NCBI RefSeq assembly: GCF_000143415.4
Contig: NW_003314293.1
Span: 726,473 to 790,472, forward strand
Origin: Selaginella moellendorffii
Lineage: Eukaryota; Streptophyta; Lycopodiopsida; Selaginellales; Selaginellaceae
Direction: 5' to 3'
Length of the DNA stretch: 64,000 nucleotides
The notes under the pieces were generated by a model. It was not told where the DNA came from. It searched no databases and saw only the letters and a list, made by a program, of their open reading frames with translations. Position 1 is the stretch's first letter, and the number at the start of each line of letters is the position of its first letter. Positions 45,751 through 56,548 of the stretch are shown here, piece by piece. A program made the translations under genes and the position numbers.

Positions 45751-47727
45751 ATGCAGAGGTATATCACAAAACTTTCTCACTCTCAGAGTTTTTTTCTTCC
45801 TTTTTTCTCCTTTAAAAGGTACCAAGTCATCAAACAAGTTGGAGATGGAACGTATGGCAGTGTGTGGAAGGCAATTGATCGATGTACGAATGAATTTGTA
45901 AGTCGAGCGCTTTTTTCTGGTCCAGTTTTACTTAATCTTGTACGTTTTGCGTTTCAGGTTGCAATCAAGAAAATGAAAACCAAGTTTCACGGATGGGAAG
46001 AATGCATGAATTTGCGTGAAGTGAAGGTCAGTTTCCTTGCTTTTTGTTTTGCATCGTGAATCTTATGCGGAAGTTTTGGCTTCAGTGTCTTCAACGCTTA
46101 GATCATCCCAATATTGTCCAGCTAAAGGAGGTGATCTGGGAACATGGAGAGCTGTTTCTTGTCTTCGAGTATATGGTAAAACAAACCTATTGATGGTTTC
46201 GTGACACGAACTTGTTTTTCCAATTTGTTTTTCCTTTTTTTTTTTTCCAATTTGTAGGAATGCAACTTGTATCAAGTCATGAAGGACCGATCCAAGATGC
46301 TGTCGGAAGAGCGAATTAGGATCTGGAGTTTCCAGGTGCTTCGAGCATTGGACTACATGCACCAACATGGAATATTTCACAGAGATCTCAAACCAGGTTT
46401 GGTATTTTCATCTTTAGGCTCTCATGAGTTTGTAATGTATTCCGTTCCAACAGAAAACCTTTTAGTTTCCGATGAGGCTATCAAAGTGGCTGATTTTGGA
46501 CTCGCTCGAGAAGTATACTCAGTGGCACCATATACTGATTACGTTGCTACGAGATGGTAGTCCGTTTTTTTATAAGTCACTTCTAGATTAACGTTATCTT
46601 TTCAGGTATCGGGCGCCAGAGGTGCTTCTTCAGGCACCTTCTTACAGTTACGCAATTGGTATGTCCGCTATAAAGCTTGAGTTCCGTTATTCACCGTTAT
46701 TGTTTGGCAGACATATGGGCAATGGGAGCCATTATGGCCGAGCTTTTCAATTTGCAACCTTTGTTCCCAGGAGCCAGGTGTGTAACTTGTGAAGCTTAGT
46801 CTGAGATTCTTAAAGTCCTGCTTTTGCAGTGAAGCAGACGAGATTTACAAAATATGTTCTGTTCTTGGCTCTCCGAACTATCACACTTGGCCGGATGGGA
46901 TGCAACTCGCTGTTCGTAAAGGCTTTCGATTTCCTCAGGTGATGTTCAGCTCTTTCACGATTAGTTTTTGACGATTCCTTCGGCAGTTTGCGCCGGCGGG
47001 GCTGCAAAGTTTAATACCTTCGGCTAGCCCAGCTGCGGTGGACATGATATCTGTAAGTTTGTTTGAAGATAGATCCACCAGAGCTAATGTAAATTGCTTT
47101 CCTTGCAGGCTATGCTGTGCTGGGATCCAAACAGGCGACCGACGGCGTATCAACTGCGACAGCATCCTTTCTTTTACCAGTTTGGCTTATGCATTCCTCC
47201 TCCGATTGAAAGGCCATACGTCATCACCATCGACCCAGACGAGCAAGGTAAAATTTTTTGAAACCAAACTCAAAACTCACGACGAGCTCTGGCAGCTGAT
47301 TATAACTACTACCGCCGAGGGCAGATTCACAATACAGGCTACAGCCAACCACTGCAAGAGCTAAGCTTATTCCCTTCTGGCAAGCTGAGAAACCAGCAGC
47401 ATTCGAGTCTGGCTTCCAAAGGTAAGTTTGCGCTTTTGGTTTTTTGGCTTGGAACTTAGCTAAAGTGACAACTTTGCAGCTTTCTCGTATGGTTTTCCTG
47501 ATGTCATACCTTGCATCAAGCGGCCTGTGGCTGGACTTGGCATCAGCAGCAAGTAAGCAGAACTATGGATAAAATATCAAAAGGATGCTTGACGTGTTTG
47601 CTTCAGGCATGTTTGCTCGGGTGAGGATCTAAGCTTGAGCACGGCAAGTGGTGGAGGTAGGAATCCAATGCTACAATTTGGGGAGAATGACTACTTGGCT
47701 CTTCAAGTATACCAGGGATACCCGTGA
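45751..47727 (+). CDS. MHK: MAK/MHK-type serine/threonine kinase (RCK family)
   Basis: Fourteen exons: 45751-45758, 45819-45897, 45958-46026, 46086-46175, 46258-46396, 46454-46556, 46606-46658, 46711-46777, 46830-46938, 46987-47052, 47109-47247, 47296-47421, 47480-47552, 47607-47727 (413 aa). Exon 1 is only 8 nt (MQR). Kinase motifs: [99 protein letters not shown] and the CMGC insert [20 protein letters not shown]. The TDY activation loop and the MNLREV helix mark the MAK/ICK/MOK group (Arabidopsis MHK). Algal and animal relatives control cilium length; roles in land plants are little known. Partial copies lie at 25230-25600. The stop is 83 bp from the next ATG. Confidence 0.94.
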
Positions 47728-47810
47728 TGATCTTCTCAGCTTCTAGCAAAGGTTTCAGAGATATTAATGTTATTCCTAACAGATGACACAGAAAGAAGAC
47801 TATAGTATCT

Positions 47811-49508
47811 ATGGATCAAACAGAATGCCTTCGTCTAATCAATTCTTGTGGCAATCTTTCACGAGTTCGTGAAGTTCACTCGATCTTGAAACGCTCCCAT
47901 GGAAACGCTCTTTTTGGAGATTCTTTTGTTTGTAACAAGCTCATCGAGATATATGGCAAGTGTGGGAGCCCTGGCGATGCCAAGTCCGTGTTTGACGAGA
48001 TGGGCTTCTCGAATTCCATCTCCTGGGGCGTGCTTCTCCTGGCATACACTCGAAATGGCCTCCTGCGCGATGCCAAACTCCTCTTCGACTCCATGCCTCG
48101 CAAGAACATCGTCTGCGCCACGACGATCCTCACTGCGTTTGCGCAATCTGGAGACGTTGCCAGAGCCAAGGAGGCCTTTGATTCCATGCCTTTGCACAAT
48201 TTGGTGGCTTGGAATGCGATTCTAAGTGCCTTTGCCAGACATAGGCATTTGGAAATCGCGAAGGCGGTGTTTGATTCTATGCCGGAGCACGATCTCATAT
48301 CGTGGACTACACTACTCACAGCTTATACACAAGATTCCTTTCTTCTTCACGCAGTGAAAACGTTTGAAACAATGCCAGAACGAGATATAGTTTCGTGGAC
48401 GGCAATGTTAACTGCATATGCCATATCCGGGCATCTTGAATCTGCGCATGATACTTTTCAAAACATGCCGGAGCGGAATCTCGTCTCGTGGAACGCCATG
48501 TTGGCGGCATATTCGCAAAGCGGGAATCTTAAAGAAGCTAGGAATCTTTTTAGGGATGTCCCCGAGACGGATCTTGTGACCTGGAATCTCTTGCTCACTC
48601 TAGATGCTCAAAGCGGGAATCTGTCAGTGGTAAAAGAAACTTTTGACGTGAAAATGCCCCAGCACAATCTGGTCTCCTGGAACGTAATACTGTCGTCATA
48701 CTGTCAAGCTACGCGTATCGAAGACGCCAAATGTATTTTTGATTCTATACCATCACTCAACCTCATTTCTTGGAACACAATGTTGGCAGCATATACTAGA
48801 GCAGGGCATCTTGATGATGCTAAGTTCTTGTTTGAGAGAATGCCGCAGAAAGACATTCTATCCTGGACATCTATTCTGACTTCTGTTTCTCAAGAAGGTG
48901 ATTTAGAATGCTTTGAGTCTGTTTTCTATCGCATGCCAGCCAGAGATTCCTTCGCCTGGGCCACCATGGTTATGGCGTACACCCAAAACGGGCATCTTCG
49001 CAAAGCAAAATCTTGCTTTGATCGAATTCCAGAGTGGGATATCATCTCCTGGACTTCTGTTCTTGCGAGTTTTACTCACAAAAGAAACCCCGCAGAGTCT
49101 CTACACCTCTTTGGATCGATGGAGATGCTGGATCCTCCAGACCAAGCTTGCTTCACGTCAGTTTTGATCTCTTGCAGCCACGGAGGCAAGGTTGAGTCGG
49201 GAAGATCCTGTTTCCTTTCCATGAGAATGAACTATGGGATCCAACCCACAAGGCAGCATTTTTGCTGCATGGTGGATCTTCTAGCCAGAGCTGGGCATCT
49301 GGTGGAAGCCCAAGAACTCATCACAAACATGCCCTTTGTTCCTGATGCTTTCGACTGGACTTGCTTGCTCTCGAGCTGTAGAAGCTACAGAGACTTTGAT
49401 CAAGGTGGCGAGGCTGCGAAACAAGCGATCTCCATGTTTCCAACCGGAGAAGCTGCATATGTTCTGCTGGCAGCGAATAATACCATTCAAGCTCTTCATC
49501 CCGGATGA
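47811..49508 (+). CDS. PPR protein (PLS-like, no DYW)
   Basis: Intronless, 565 aa. Organellar RNA-binding protein made of about 14 short PPR repeats, many with the pattern DAKLLFDSMPRKNIV, EIAKAVFDSMPEHDLISWTT and DAKFLFERMPQKDILSWT, after an N-terminal segment (CNKLIEIYGKCGSPGDA). It ends with an E-like stretch (CCMVDLLARAGHLVEAQELI, WTCLLSSCRSYRD) that stops shortly after GEAAYVLLAANNT, where related proteins continue. The E domain is therefore truncated and there is no DYW deaminase; such proteins usually recruit a deaminase in trans. The N-terminus lacks an obvious transit peptide, so an upstream exon is possible, though only 83 bp separate it from the kinase gene. Confidence 0.88.
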   Translation: MDQTECLRLINSCGNLSRVREVHSILKRSHGNALFGDSFVCNKLIEIYGKCGSPGDAKSVFDEMGFSNSISWGVLLLAYTRNGLLRDAKLLFDSMPRKNIVCATTILTAFAQSGDVARAKEAFDSMPLHNLVAWNAILSAFARHRHLEIAKAVFDSMPEHDLISWTTLLTAYTQDSFLLHAVKTFETMPERDIVSWTAMLTAYAISGHLESAHDTFQNMPERNLVSWNAMLAAYSQSGNLKEARNLFRDVPETDLVTWNLLLTLDAQSGNLSVVKETFDVKMPQHNLVSWNVILSSYCQATRIEDAKCIFDSIPSLNLISWNTMLAAYTRAGHLDDAKFLFERMPQKDILSWTSILTSVSQEGDLECFESVFYRMPARDSFAWATMVMAYTQNGHLRKAKSCFDRIPEWDIISWTSVLASFTHKRNPAESLHLFGSMEMLDPPDQACFTSVLISCSHGGKVESGRSCFLSMRMNYGIQPTRQHFCCMVDLLARAGHLVEAQELITNMPFVPDAFDWTCLLSSCRSYRDFDQGGEAAKQAISMFPTGEAAYVLLAANNTIQALHPG

Positions 49509-49534
49509 ATCACTTTGGCAAGAGTGTGAAATTT

Positions 49535-51816
49535 CTACCAGTACTCACCACAGGAGCAAGTTCCATCCCTGTAAACATGGAGCCTGCTTGCGTCCCGGCA
49601 GACGATGCTCCGCCCCTCCACCCTCGAGATAAACCCAAGAACTTCATGACACTCGTCGCAAACTCTCAGATTCTTACTGATCCGGATCGTCGTGCCAGGA
49701 GCCGTGTTGACGAGCGCGCAAGCCACAGCGATCCTCTCGCAGTGCCCGCACAGCGACGCCATCTTCTCGCCACCGCCACCCTCGAAACCCCGAAGAACAT
49801 CCCGCAACTTCGCCGCGATCTCCAGACTTTGGGGATGGTTCTCGAGATCCCCGGCCATGAAGCAGTGAACTATACCAGATCTGTCGCTCCACCAGCATCG
49901 CCCAGCTTGTTTCCAGTCGCCGCAATCCCTCCGGAGCCACTCCACTCGAAGCTGCTCGCTCCACATCCCTGTGCCCGCGTACAAGCTCGACATCAAGAGA
50001 TAGACCGCCGTGTCTCGCCGATCCAACCGAATCAAGCTCTCAAACGCGATCCTTCCCACGGCCACATTTTTCCACTTCTTACACGCCGCCAGGAGCGTCC
50101 TCCAAGTCACCGTGCTTGGCTCGAAAGGCATGGCTTGGATCAAAGCGAGAGCGTCGTCCAGCCGGTTTGCTCTGCCGCGGATATCAACCATGCAGTGGTA
50201 GTGCTCGATGCTTGGAGTGACCGCAAACTTGGAGCTCATCGATCCAAACCAAGCCTCGCCAGTCTCCACTAAACCAGCGTGGCTGCAAGCGCTGAGTATG
50301 CACAGCAGCGTGATCCCGTCAACTTCCAACCCCTCGTCCACCATTCCATGGAAGAGATCAAACACTCCTTTGGTATCGCCCTGGCGGCCATAGCCAAAGA
50401 GAAGCGCCGTCCAAGTTACCGAGTCTCGGGACGAGAGTGACTCAAAGATCCGGTGTGATTCATCCATGCTTCCACAGCGAGAGTGGAAATCAAGCACGCA
50501 GCTCGCGAGCCCTGCCTCGTTTTCCAAACCAGTCCGGCAAACTTCCGCGTATATCTTCTTCCCCGCGTCGAGAGCTACGAGGATCTCGCAAGCTTTGAGC
50601 CCCGCGGCGAAAGTTCTTGCGTCTGGAGCGTATCCTTCGAGCTTCATGCGCGAGAAGAGCTCAAGGGCGGCATCGCCATGGCCGTTCTCGGCGTAGCCGA
50701 GGATGAGAGCGTTCCATGAGACCAAACTTCTCGAAGCCATCCTCTCGAAGACACCCCGAGCATCGATCACGCTCCCACACTTGCAGTACATATCCACCAC
50801 CGTGTTGGAGACGAAGGTGGTCATCTCCCTGCCGAGGATCATCTCGGCCTTGCGGTGGACCTCTCTTCCTCTATCGAGGCTCAAAACTTTCACGACTCTC
50901 CCGTCGATCTGCTCGCCGGTTTCCTTCTCGGCCAGATTCGTGCAAGCCTTGAGCGCCGCCAGGAAAGTTCTAGCGTTTGAAACGCAGCCTCTTTGTTCCA
51001 ATCCTTTCAGCAAATCCATAGCCGCGACTTCTTCTCCATTTTCGGCAAGCACCAGCATCAAAGCGTTGCAAGAGACCAGATCGTGCTGAGGCATGCTCGC
51101 GAAAACTCTCCGAGCGTCGCCCAAGCTCCCACACTTGGAGTAGAAGGTGACGAGAGCGCTCGCCAAGAACAAGCTCGAGCATCCATCCTTCACAGCCCCG
51201 TCATGGACCTCCATCCCCTTCTCCAGAGCTCTAACTTTCACGATCCTTCCATCGGCCAGCTTCTTCCCAGGCTCTCTAGCAGCCAGGCTCGAGCAAGCTC
51301 TCAATCCAGCCAGGTAGCTCGCGGCATCTAGACGAATCCCGGAAGAAGTCCTGAAACTCGAGAAGAGCTTGATCGCGAGCTCTGGCTCATCGTTGTCTAC
51401 GTAGCCATTGATGAGCGCTGTCCAGGCGATCACGTCGTGGCTCTCCATCTCGTCGAATGCTCGCTGCGCTTCCACCATGCTGCCACACTTGGCGTACATA
51501 TCGATCATCGTGTTCGCGACCACCGAGCATTTCTTCGCTGAATCACCAATCCCGGAAGCCTCCATCTCCGCGTGTGCTCTCCTCGCCCTTTGCAAGTCCC
51601 TGGACATGGCGCAGCCCTTGAGCGTGGCGATGAGCATGGAGATCTTGGTCCTCTCCTTTCGAATCGCGGCGGCCTGGTCACTTGCAAGGAGATGGAGGTG
51701 AGAGATCGAGGATTTCTTGTAGATAGCACTTACATTGTGGATTGGAGGCCATCGCCAGGGAGAGACGCAGCCTCATGGATCCATCGCAAGCGAATGGGCT
51801 GTGCCCATCGACGCAT
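49535..51816 (-). CDS. PPR-DYW protein (organellar C-to-U RNA editing factor)
   Basis: Two exons: 51734-51816 and 49535-51680 (742 aa). The 53-nt first intron joins MRRWAQPIRLRWIHEAASLP to the long exon in frame (donor AAT|GTAAGT, acceptor TTGCAAG); the basic N-terminus fits an organelle transit peptide. PLS repeats (TMIDMYAKCGSMVEAQRAF, DVIAWTALINGYVDN, SLVSWNALILGYAENGHGD), E domain, then a complete DYW domain: the deaminase motif HCERIAVA (HxE), CDECHEVLGF (CxxCH) and C-terminus GTCSCGEYW. Zinc-binding residues are all present; the last three residues are EYW instead of DYW. Lycophyte organelles edit RNA heavily, so many such genes are expected. The stop lies only 26 bp from the stop of the convergent PPR gene. 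Confidence 0.93.
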
Positions 51817-51821
51817 TCTAT

Positions 51822-51830
51822 AAACCCTAA
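51822..51830 (-). promoter_or_regulatory. Telo-box upstream of PPR-DYW gene
   Basis: AAACCCTAA, read on the plus strand, lies 6 bp before the minus-strand ATG at 51816. Telo-boxes are common in plant promoters and leaders of translation- and organelle-related genes. Functional relevance is inferred from position. Confidence 0.5.
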
Positions 51831-51833
51831 ACC

Positions 51834-52705
51834 TAAGTCCATGCCACGTAGGTGCCAAGTGTGCTATTTGACCGTAATTGACCGTTGATCGTTGACTTTC
51901 TTTGAAACGACGAATATGCCACACGTGTCTCAAGGAAGCCCATGAATATAGGGCTTGCAGTTTTGCCTCGCTAGTGATCTAGGAGAATAATCGTCGTGCG
52001 TGGCGCATTCCAGTGTCGGGGCTCGCGATTTCTACGCGCCGATCATTCCACCGGCGCCACAAAGGTTATTTGGATCTACTCGGCATTCCTGCTCCTCTTC
52101 TTGCTAGTGATCGGATTCCAGCTACAGTCGCTCGCGATTGCGAGGGTTCTTGCGAAATATTTGCTGTCGAGTGTCGAATTCGTCATTCCGGAGCTCGGCC
52201 GATCCGCCGCTGGCGAGATTTCTTGAAAGCTCCTCTTCCTAGTCTCGGATTCTTCATTCTCGTTCCTATCTCGGATTCACGGTACCGACGTTTGTGAGGT
52301 TTTCTTGCTCCCTAGAGTCGAATTCGTTCCCCTTGCTCGCAATTTTTGTGGGACTTCTTTGACTTTGTGGTCGAATTTCGCATTCTTTCTCTCCTCTTCT
52401 AGCGATCGCTGTCGAGATTTCTTGAGCTGGGAGAGTGATCAGCGGCATTTCCCATGGAAGATTTCTTGCAAGATAGAGTGTCAGCAAATTTGTACTGGTC
52501 TTTATCCGAGACTTAACTCTTTTATCGTTTTCTTCTCGCAGGGTAAAGTTACTCAAACTCAAAGATAAGCTGGCGCGGCGACTAGATTTTTTCTTTTAGA
52601 TTGCGTTCCGTGAATCACGCAATCTCGGCCACCGATCACAGGCCGAGAATCAAGTTTTGAGGATCTCCATCGATCGCTTTCCGGGGGGCCACACCACACG
52701 TATGG
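51834..52705. other. Divergent intergenic region and LOV gene leader
   Basis: Holds the promoters of the PPR-DYW gene (minus) and the twin-LOV gene (plus). The part from about 52000 looks like a long 5' leader rich in 'ttcttgctc/ctcctctt' runs with possible leader introns. ORFs here are short and unrelated to known proteins. Confidence 0.45.
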
Positions 52706-54219
52706 ATGGCGCTACAAAATGGATCCCTCCTTTCGTCAGACCGGAAATGTGTGAGGAGCCCGCGCATGAAGAACCACAAGCTCATCGTCTCCCAGTCCTT
52801 GATCCGCTCCTACCGCGCCAGTATCCAGGATGAGCTCCAGAAGCACGCCTACAACTTCGTCCTCTGCGACCCAGGCCTTCCGGACCATCCCATTGTCTAC
52901 GCCAGCGATGGTTTTCTCGAGATGACGGGGTATAGCAGGGACGAGGTCCTGGGAAGGAACTGCCGGTTTTTGCAAGGGCGGGACACGGACAAGCGGGCTA
53001 TCGTCGAGATACGAGAGGCGATTCGTGAAGAACGGGACTGTCAGATCAAGATCCTGAACTACACAAAGGCTGGCAAGCCGTTTTGGAACCTGTTCCATTT
53101 GGCGCCCGTCTTCTCGCAGCAGGATGGCCGGGTGGTGCATTTCGTGGGAGTTCAACTTCCCATATCTTCGAAGGTTGCGGCTCGCAAGGACGGGCATTTG
53201 ACGGGGCTGGAACTTTCGTTTGACGAGCTCGAGTTTGAAGAACATTTTGGTAAGGTTTTTGTTCTTTCTTTTGCTTGAACGACGAATCTGTTCACTCGCA
53301 GATAACCCCTCGTGCAAGAATTATCACTTGAGCGAGGAAGACAAACAAAGAGCTTTCGCGGCAGTCAAGGCTGTGCTACAGGAGCTGGCCAACTCGAGCT
53401 GCAAGGGAGTCAGTTCTATGAGAAGTAAGTCATTCTCCGAGGGTGTGATCCCTCCAGGATTCGTGGCCACCTCGTTGTTGTTGGCTTTAACTAGAATCCC
53501 ACACAGTTTCGTCCTGTAAGTTCAGTAGCTCTCTCTTTCGCTTTCGTTTTTGTCTTGAGGCTTGATATAGTTTGTTTTTGCAGAACAGATCCTCATCTTC
53601 CTGATATGCCGATCGTACACGCGAGCCTCGAGTTTCTGGAGCTAACAGGTTTTGTTCTACTTTAAATGTAGAATTCTAATGCATGGCCATGAAACCGTGC
53701 AGGATACACGCGAGAAGAGGTCATTGGTCGGAACTGTAGATTCTTGCAAGGACCTGACACTGATCTAGCGCCAATCGAGGAGGTAAAACTTTGTTGAAGT
53801 TACAAGTTTCCTGCTTCATCCTCATCTTTCGTCAGCTACGATCGAGTATATCTGAGGGGCAAACTTGCACTATCCGCATTCTAAACTACAGGTAACATTC
53901 TCCTCTCGGCCTGTTAATAAACGACTTGATAATCCTTGCTACCAGGAAGAACAAGGAACCCTTCTGGAACTCCTTACACATTTCTCCAGTGCGAAACTCA
54001 AGTGGAAAGGTTGTAAGTCTATTTCTTACGCACTCCTTGAAATGTTGTCCTTTTCAGGTAGCATACTACGCAGGAATTCAAGTAGCTGTATCTCATTCTA
54101 GCGAAGAGGACGAAGGGAGAGCTCGTATGCAGCAGCTGGGCACTTTGGGAGCTATAAAGGTGGCAGTGAGAAGCATACAGACTGGGCCGGTACTGCGAAA
54201 ATCGAAAACCATAAGCTGA
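52706..54219 (+). CDS. PLP: Twin LOV photoreceptor (PLP/TLP1 type)
   Basis: Seven exons: 52706-53249, 53302-53515, 53584-53648, 53703-53782, 53836-53891, 53946-54012, 54058-54219. Two PAS/LOV domains. LOV1: NFVLCDPGLPDHPIVYASD, GYSRDEVLGRNCRFLQGRDT, KILNYTKAGKPFWNLFHLAP. LOV2: HSFVLTDPHLPDMPIVHASL, GYTREEVIGRNCRFLQGPDT, NYRKNKEPFWNSLHISPV. Both keep the photoactive Cys in NCRFLQ, which forms the blue-light flavin adduct. There is no kinase or F-box, so it is the plant PAS/LOV (twin LOV) class, a cytoplasmic or nuclear light sensor. ATG 52706 is used because the overlapping ATG at 52702 is in a different frame. The exon 2 end (SFVL|TDPHL) was set by matching the LOV core. Confidence 0.94.
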
Positions 54220-55113
54220 AAACATATCAACGCGATTTGTGAAAATGCGATCAAAGGTTTGTAATGTTTTGGATTTGAGATCAGGCAACCTTTCGTTGCT
54301 CTTTTGAAGTAAAATTTTCTCTATAACAAGGAAAAATACAAAAATAAACTGTAAATACATGTGTGTGTGTGTATTTATTTATTTTTATATCCCCTAAGGT
54401 GTTCTTAATTTTTATTATTAATAGTAAAATATATACATTAGAGGGAAGAAAAGTGTGGTGGTTATTATCTTATAAATATGGTTACTGATTAGCTAATTGA
54501 TATTAGCTTAAACTTGTTATACTTTACAACTTTACCAAGAATAAAAAAAAACTTTATTAGAAATGTTTTAATCTCGTTGCACTTCCCATTATTAGAAAAA
54601 ATGCTATTACAAACTATATGTTTAGCATCATAAACGTATTCTTTCTACAAATATAATAGCCTAAATTATTAAAAGATGTAAATTGAAAAACTATAGAATA
54701 GTCAAAGAATTAATTATGTAAACATTTAAACTCATGCAATCCTGTTAGTGATTTCATATATCCTAATACTTTCAAGATAACTTCATGCCCATGTACGGTT
54801 GTCCCCAGGCTAAATGTAAACAATTAAATTTCCTCAGTTCTTTTATCAACATGAAAATGCTAAAATGTGGTAACTGCTAAGATTTTTGCTAAAATTACGG
54901 GGTGGAATTTGATACATGGCACAGATCAAGCACTGCTGCTGCTTGGAGTAGCCTGCATTGTTCGTTCTTTCACGATTCATACTCTAGAACAAGGAAGAGT
55001 ACGTAGAAAAGTTGTGTTCCTCCCGCTACAATCGCAAAGGCCTCGAGAGTTTTCTGCAAGCATCCAAGAAATCGAGTTTGGGAGAAAGAAAAGAAGGGAG
55101 AAGATTTCACTTA
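54220..55113. other. AT-rich intergenic spacer
   Basis: 3' region of the LOV gene with a short (GT)n run near 54360 and AT-rich sequence. From about 54860 the sequence is the 3' side of the membrane-protein gene on the minus strand. No gene seen. Confidence 0.55.
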
Positions 55114-55413
55114 CTAGTCTATCCTGTTTGACAGAACCCAGGATGATGTGCTTGGCAGAAAAGCTGTCAAAAAAGAAGTGGTTTGTAGGTAAATCTTCTT
55201 AGAACTATACCCGGTGGCAAGAAGTAAGAGGACGAGGGCGATGACTCCCACGCACACTGCTCCCACCATAGTTTCATGCTTATGATGCCTGGCATGTAAC
55301 AGTCCTATCATGGCCGATGCCACTCCCACTGCGGCGGCTGTGAGGGAGAATCTCACCAAGTCGAAGATGGCGTTGTTGTCTACACACATTTTCCATGGAG
55401 GATTCATGAGAGT

Positions 55414-55459
<46 letters not shown>

Positions 55460-55604
55460 GTTTCTTACCTGCTAGCGCGGAGAGGTCATTGAGTTGATGG
55501 TTTACTTCAAAGCTTGCCAGGCCCAAGAGCGTGAGATCAGCGAGCAGAGCTAGAACCAGCAAAGCCAGCAGAGGAGATGAGCTTCTTCCTCGCTTCATTG
55601 CCAT
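55114..55604 (-). CDS. Small multi-pass membrane protein, unrecognised
   Basis: Two exons, 55469-55604 and 55114-55379 (133 aa), joined in phase (GCA G|GTAAG ... TGTAG|AC). The N-terminus MAMKRGRSSS is followed by three hydrophobic segments: LLALLVLALLADLTLLGLAS, FSLTAAAVGVASAMIGLL and GAVCVGVIALVLLLLATG, with a polar loop (HARHHKHE) between the second and third. Layout resembles plant small tetraspan-like proteins, but I cannot name a family with confidence. The tail after ATGYSSKK may be read from intron or untranslated sequence if another splice site is used. The intron contains a (GT)n(GA)n microsatellite. Confidence 0.6.
55411..55460 (+). repeat. (GT)n(GA)n microsatellite
   Basis: About 27 bp of GT followed by about 23 bp of GA dinucleotides, inside the intron of the small membrane-protein gene. 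Confidence 0.97.
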
Positions 55605-55847
55605 ATTCCTACTTCTCTCTTTGAATCGATCTTCTAGCCGCAAATTCTATATGATTTCCAACAAATTTATCACAAACACCACCTATTTCTTTCTTTTCTT
55701 TCACTCCCTCTTGCAAGCCCCCAAACACTTCTTTTATACCGAAGCTCGACGATCAGAGTTTTGGAACTTACTGTCCTCGCCCCTCGTATACATCGTGTAG
55801 CTATGCATTTCTGCGTGTGAGAGGAACAGTGCGAGGAGAGGAAAGTG

Positions 55848-56259
55848 GTGGCTGACAGTGAGTTCCAGAAGATGGAGCTGGTTGACAAGAAGGCCGACGA
55901 AGATATCTTAATCAAACTGGTAAAGTCCTTCGATTGTTATGTTATGCGAGAAAGAGAGACTGACTGAGTTTCATACTCGACAGGGAGCGGACAAGGCCAA
56001 GAAGAAAGAAGGGGAGAAGGATGATAAGACCAAGAAGGTAAGTGGATGGGCTTGTTTGTGGCTTTCTTTTAACGATGAGCGTGTTTTCGTTTCTTCAGTC
56101 GGTGCCGATCGAGTTCCGGAAATCCGAGGCCGAGAATCAGTATGGCGGACGTGGTGGCAATCGCGGCCGCGGCCGCGGGAGAGGCCTCAACAACAACACG
56201 CGGCTTCGGCTCCCGAGATTGCTGATTTCCAGCAGTTCCCGTCTCTGGGAGGGAAATGA
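55848..56259 (+). pseudogene. C-terminal fragment of an RGGA/HABP4-like RNA-binding gene
   Basis: Three spliced pieces (about 55848-55919, 55984-56037, 56099-56259) encode FQKMELVDKKADEDILIKL, GADKAKKKEGEKDDKTKK, SVPIEFRKSEAENQYGGRGG and NRGRGRGRG. This matches the C-terminal part of plant Stm1/HABP4-type proteins, which bind mRNA and ribosomes. The typical ending APEIADFQQFPSLGGK follows in another frame, so there is a frame break inside the RG-rich run. The 5' two-thirds of such a gene is absent upstream. I call it a truncated, frame-broken copy; an unrecognised small intron in the RG run is the alternative. Confidence 0.65.
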
Positions 56260-56548
56260 GATCTCAGCACTCGATTTCTTCTTAACTCTCTCGTTTCCTC
56301 TCGTGCTCTTCTTTTTTGCTTGTGTGTGTGATCTGTTGGCTGGCACTTCTCTCGCTCTCCCCCTTTTTTCTTAACACTTGAGAAACTTGGAAAACATCTA
56401 TGCATCTTTGTGATGCATGTCATGAAATGAAGCTTTTGTTTGACATCACACAGTTCCTTCGCTCATTTCTTTCGTTCTTGTTCTGGAGATTTACATTGAC
56501 CTGATCTGGATTGTGATAATTTCACTCTTATTTACTCCTGATTTTTGC

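Noticed and set aside
49505-50272. 255-codon plus-strand ORF opposite the PPR-DYW gene
   Set aside because: Lies antisense to the well-supported DYW and PPR domains and has no domain of its own.
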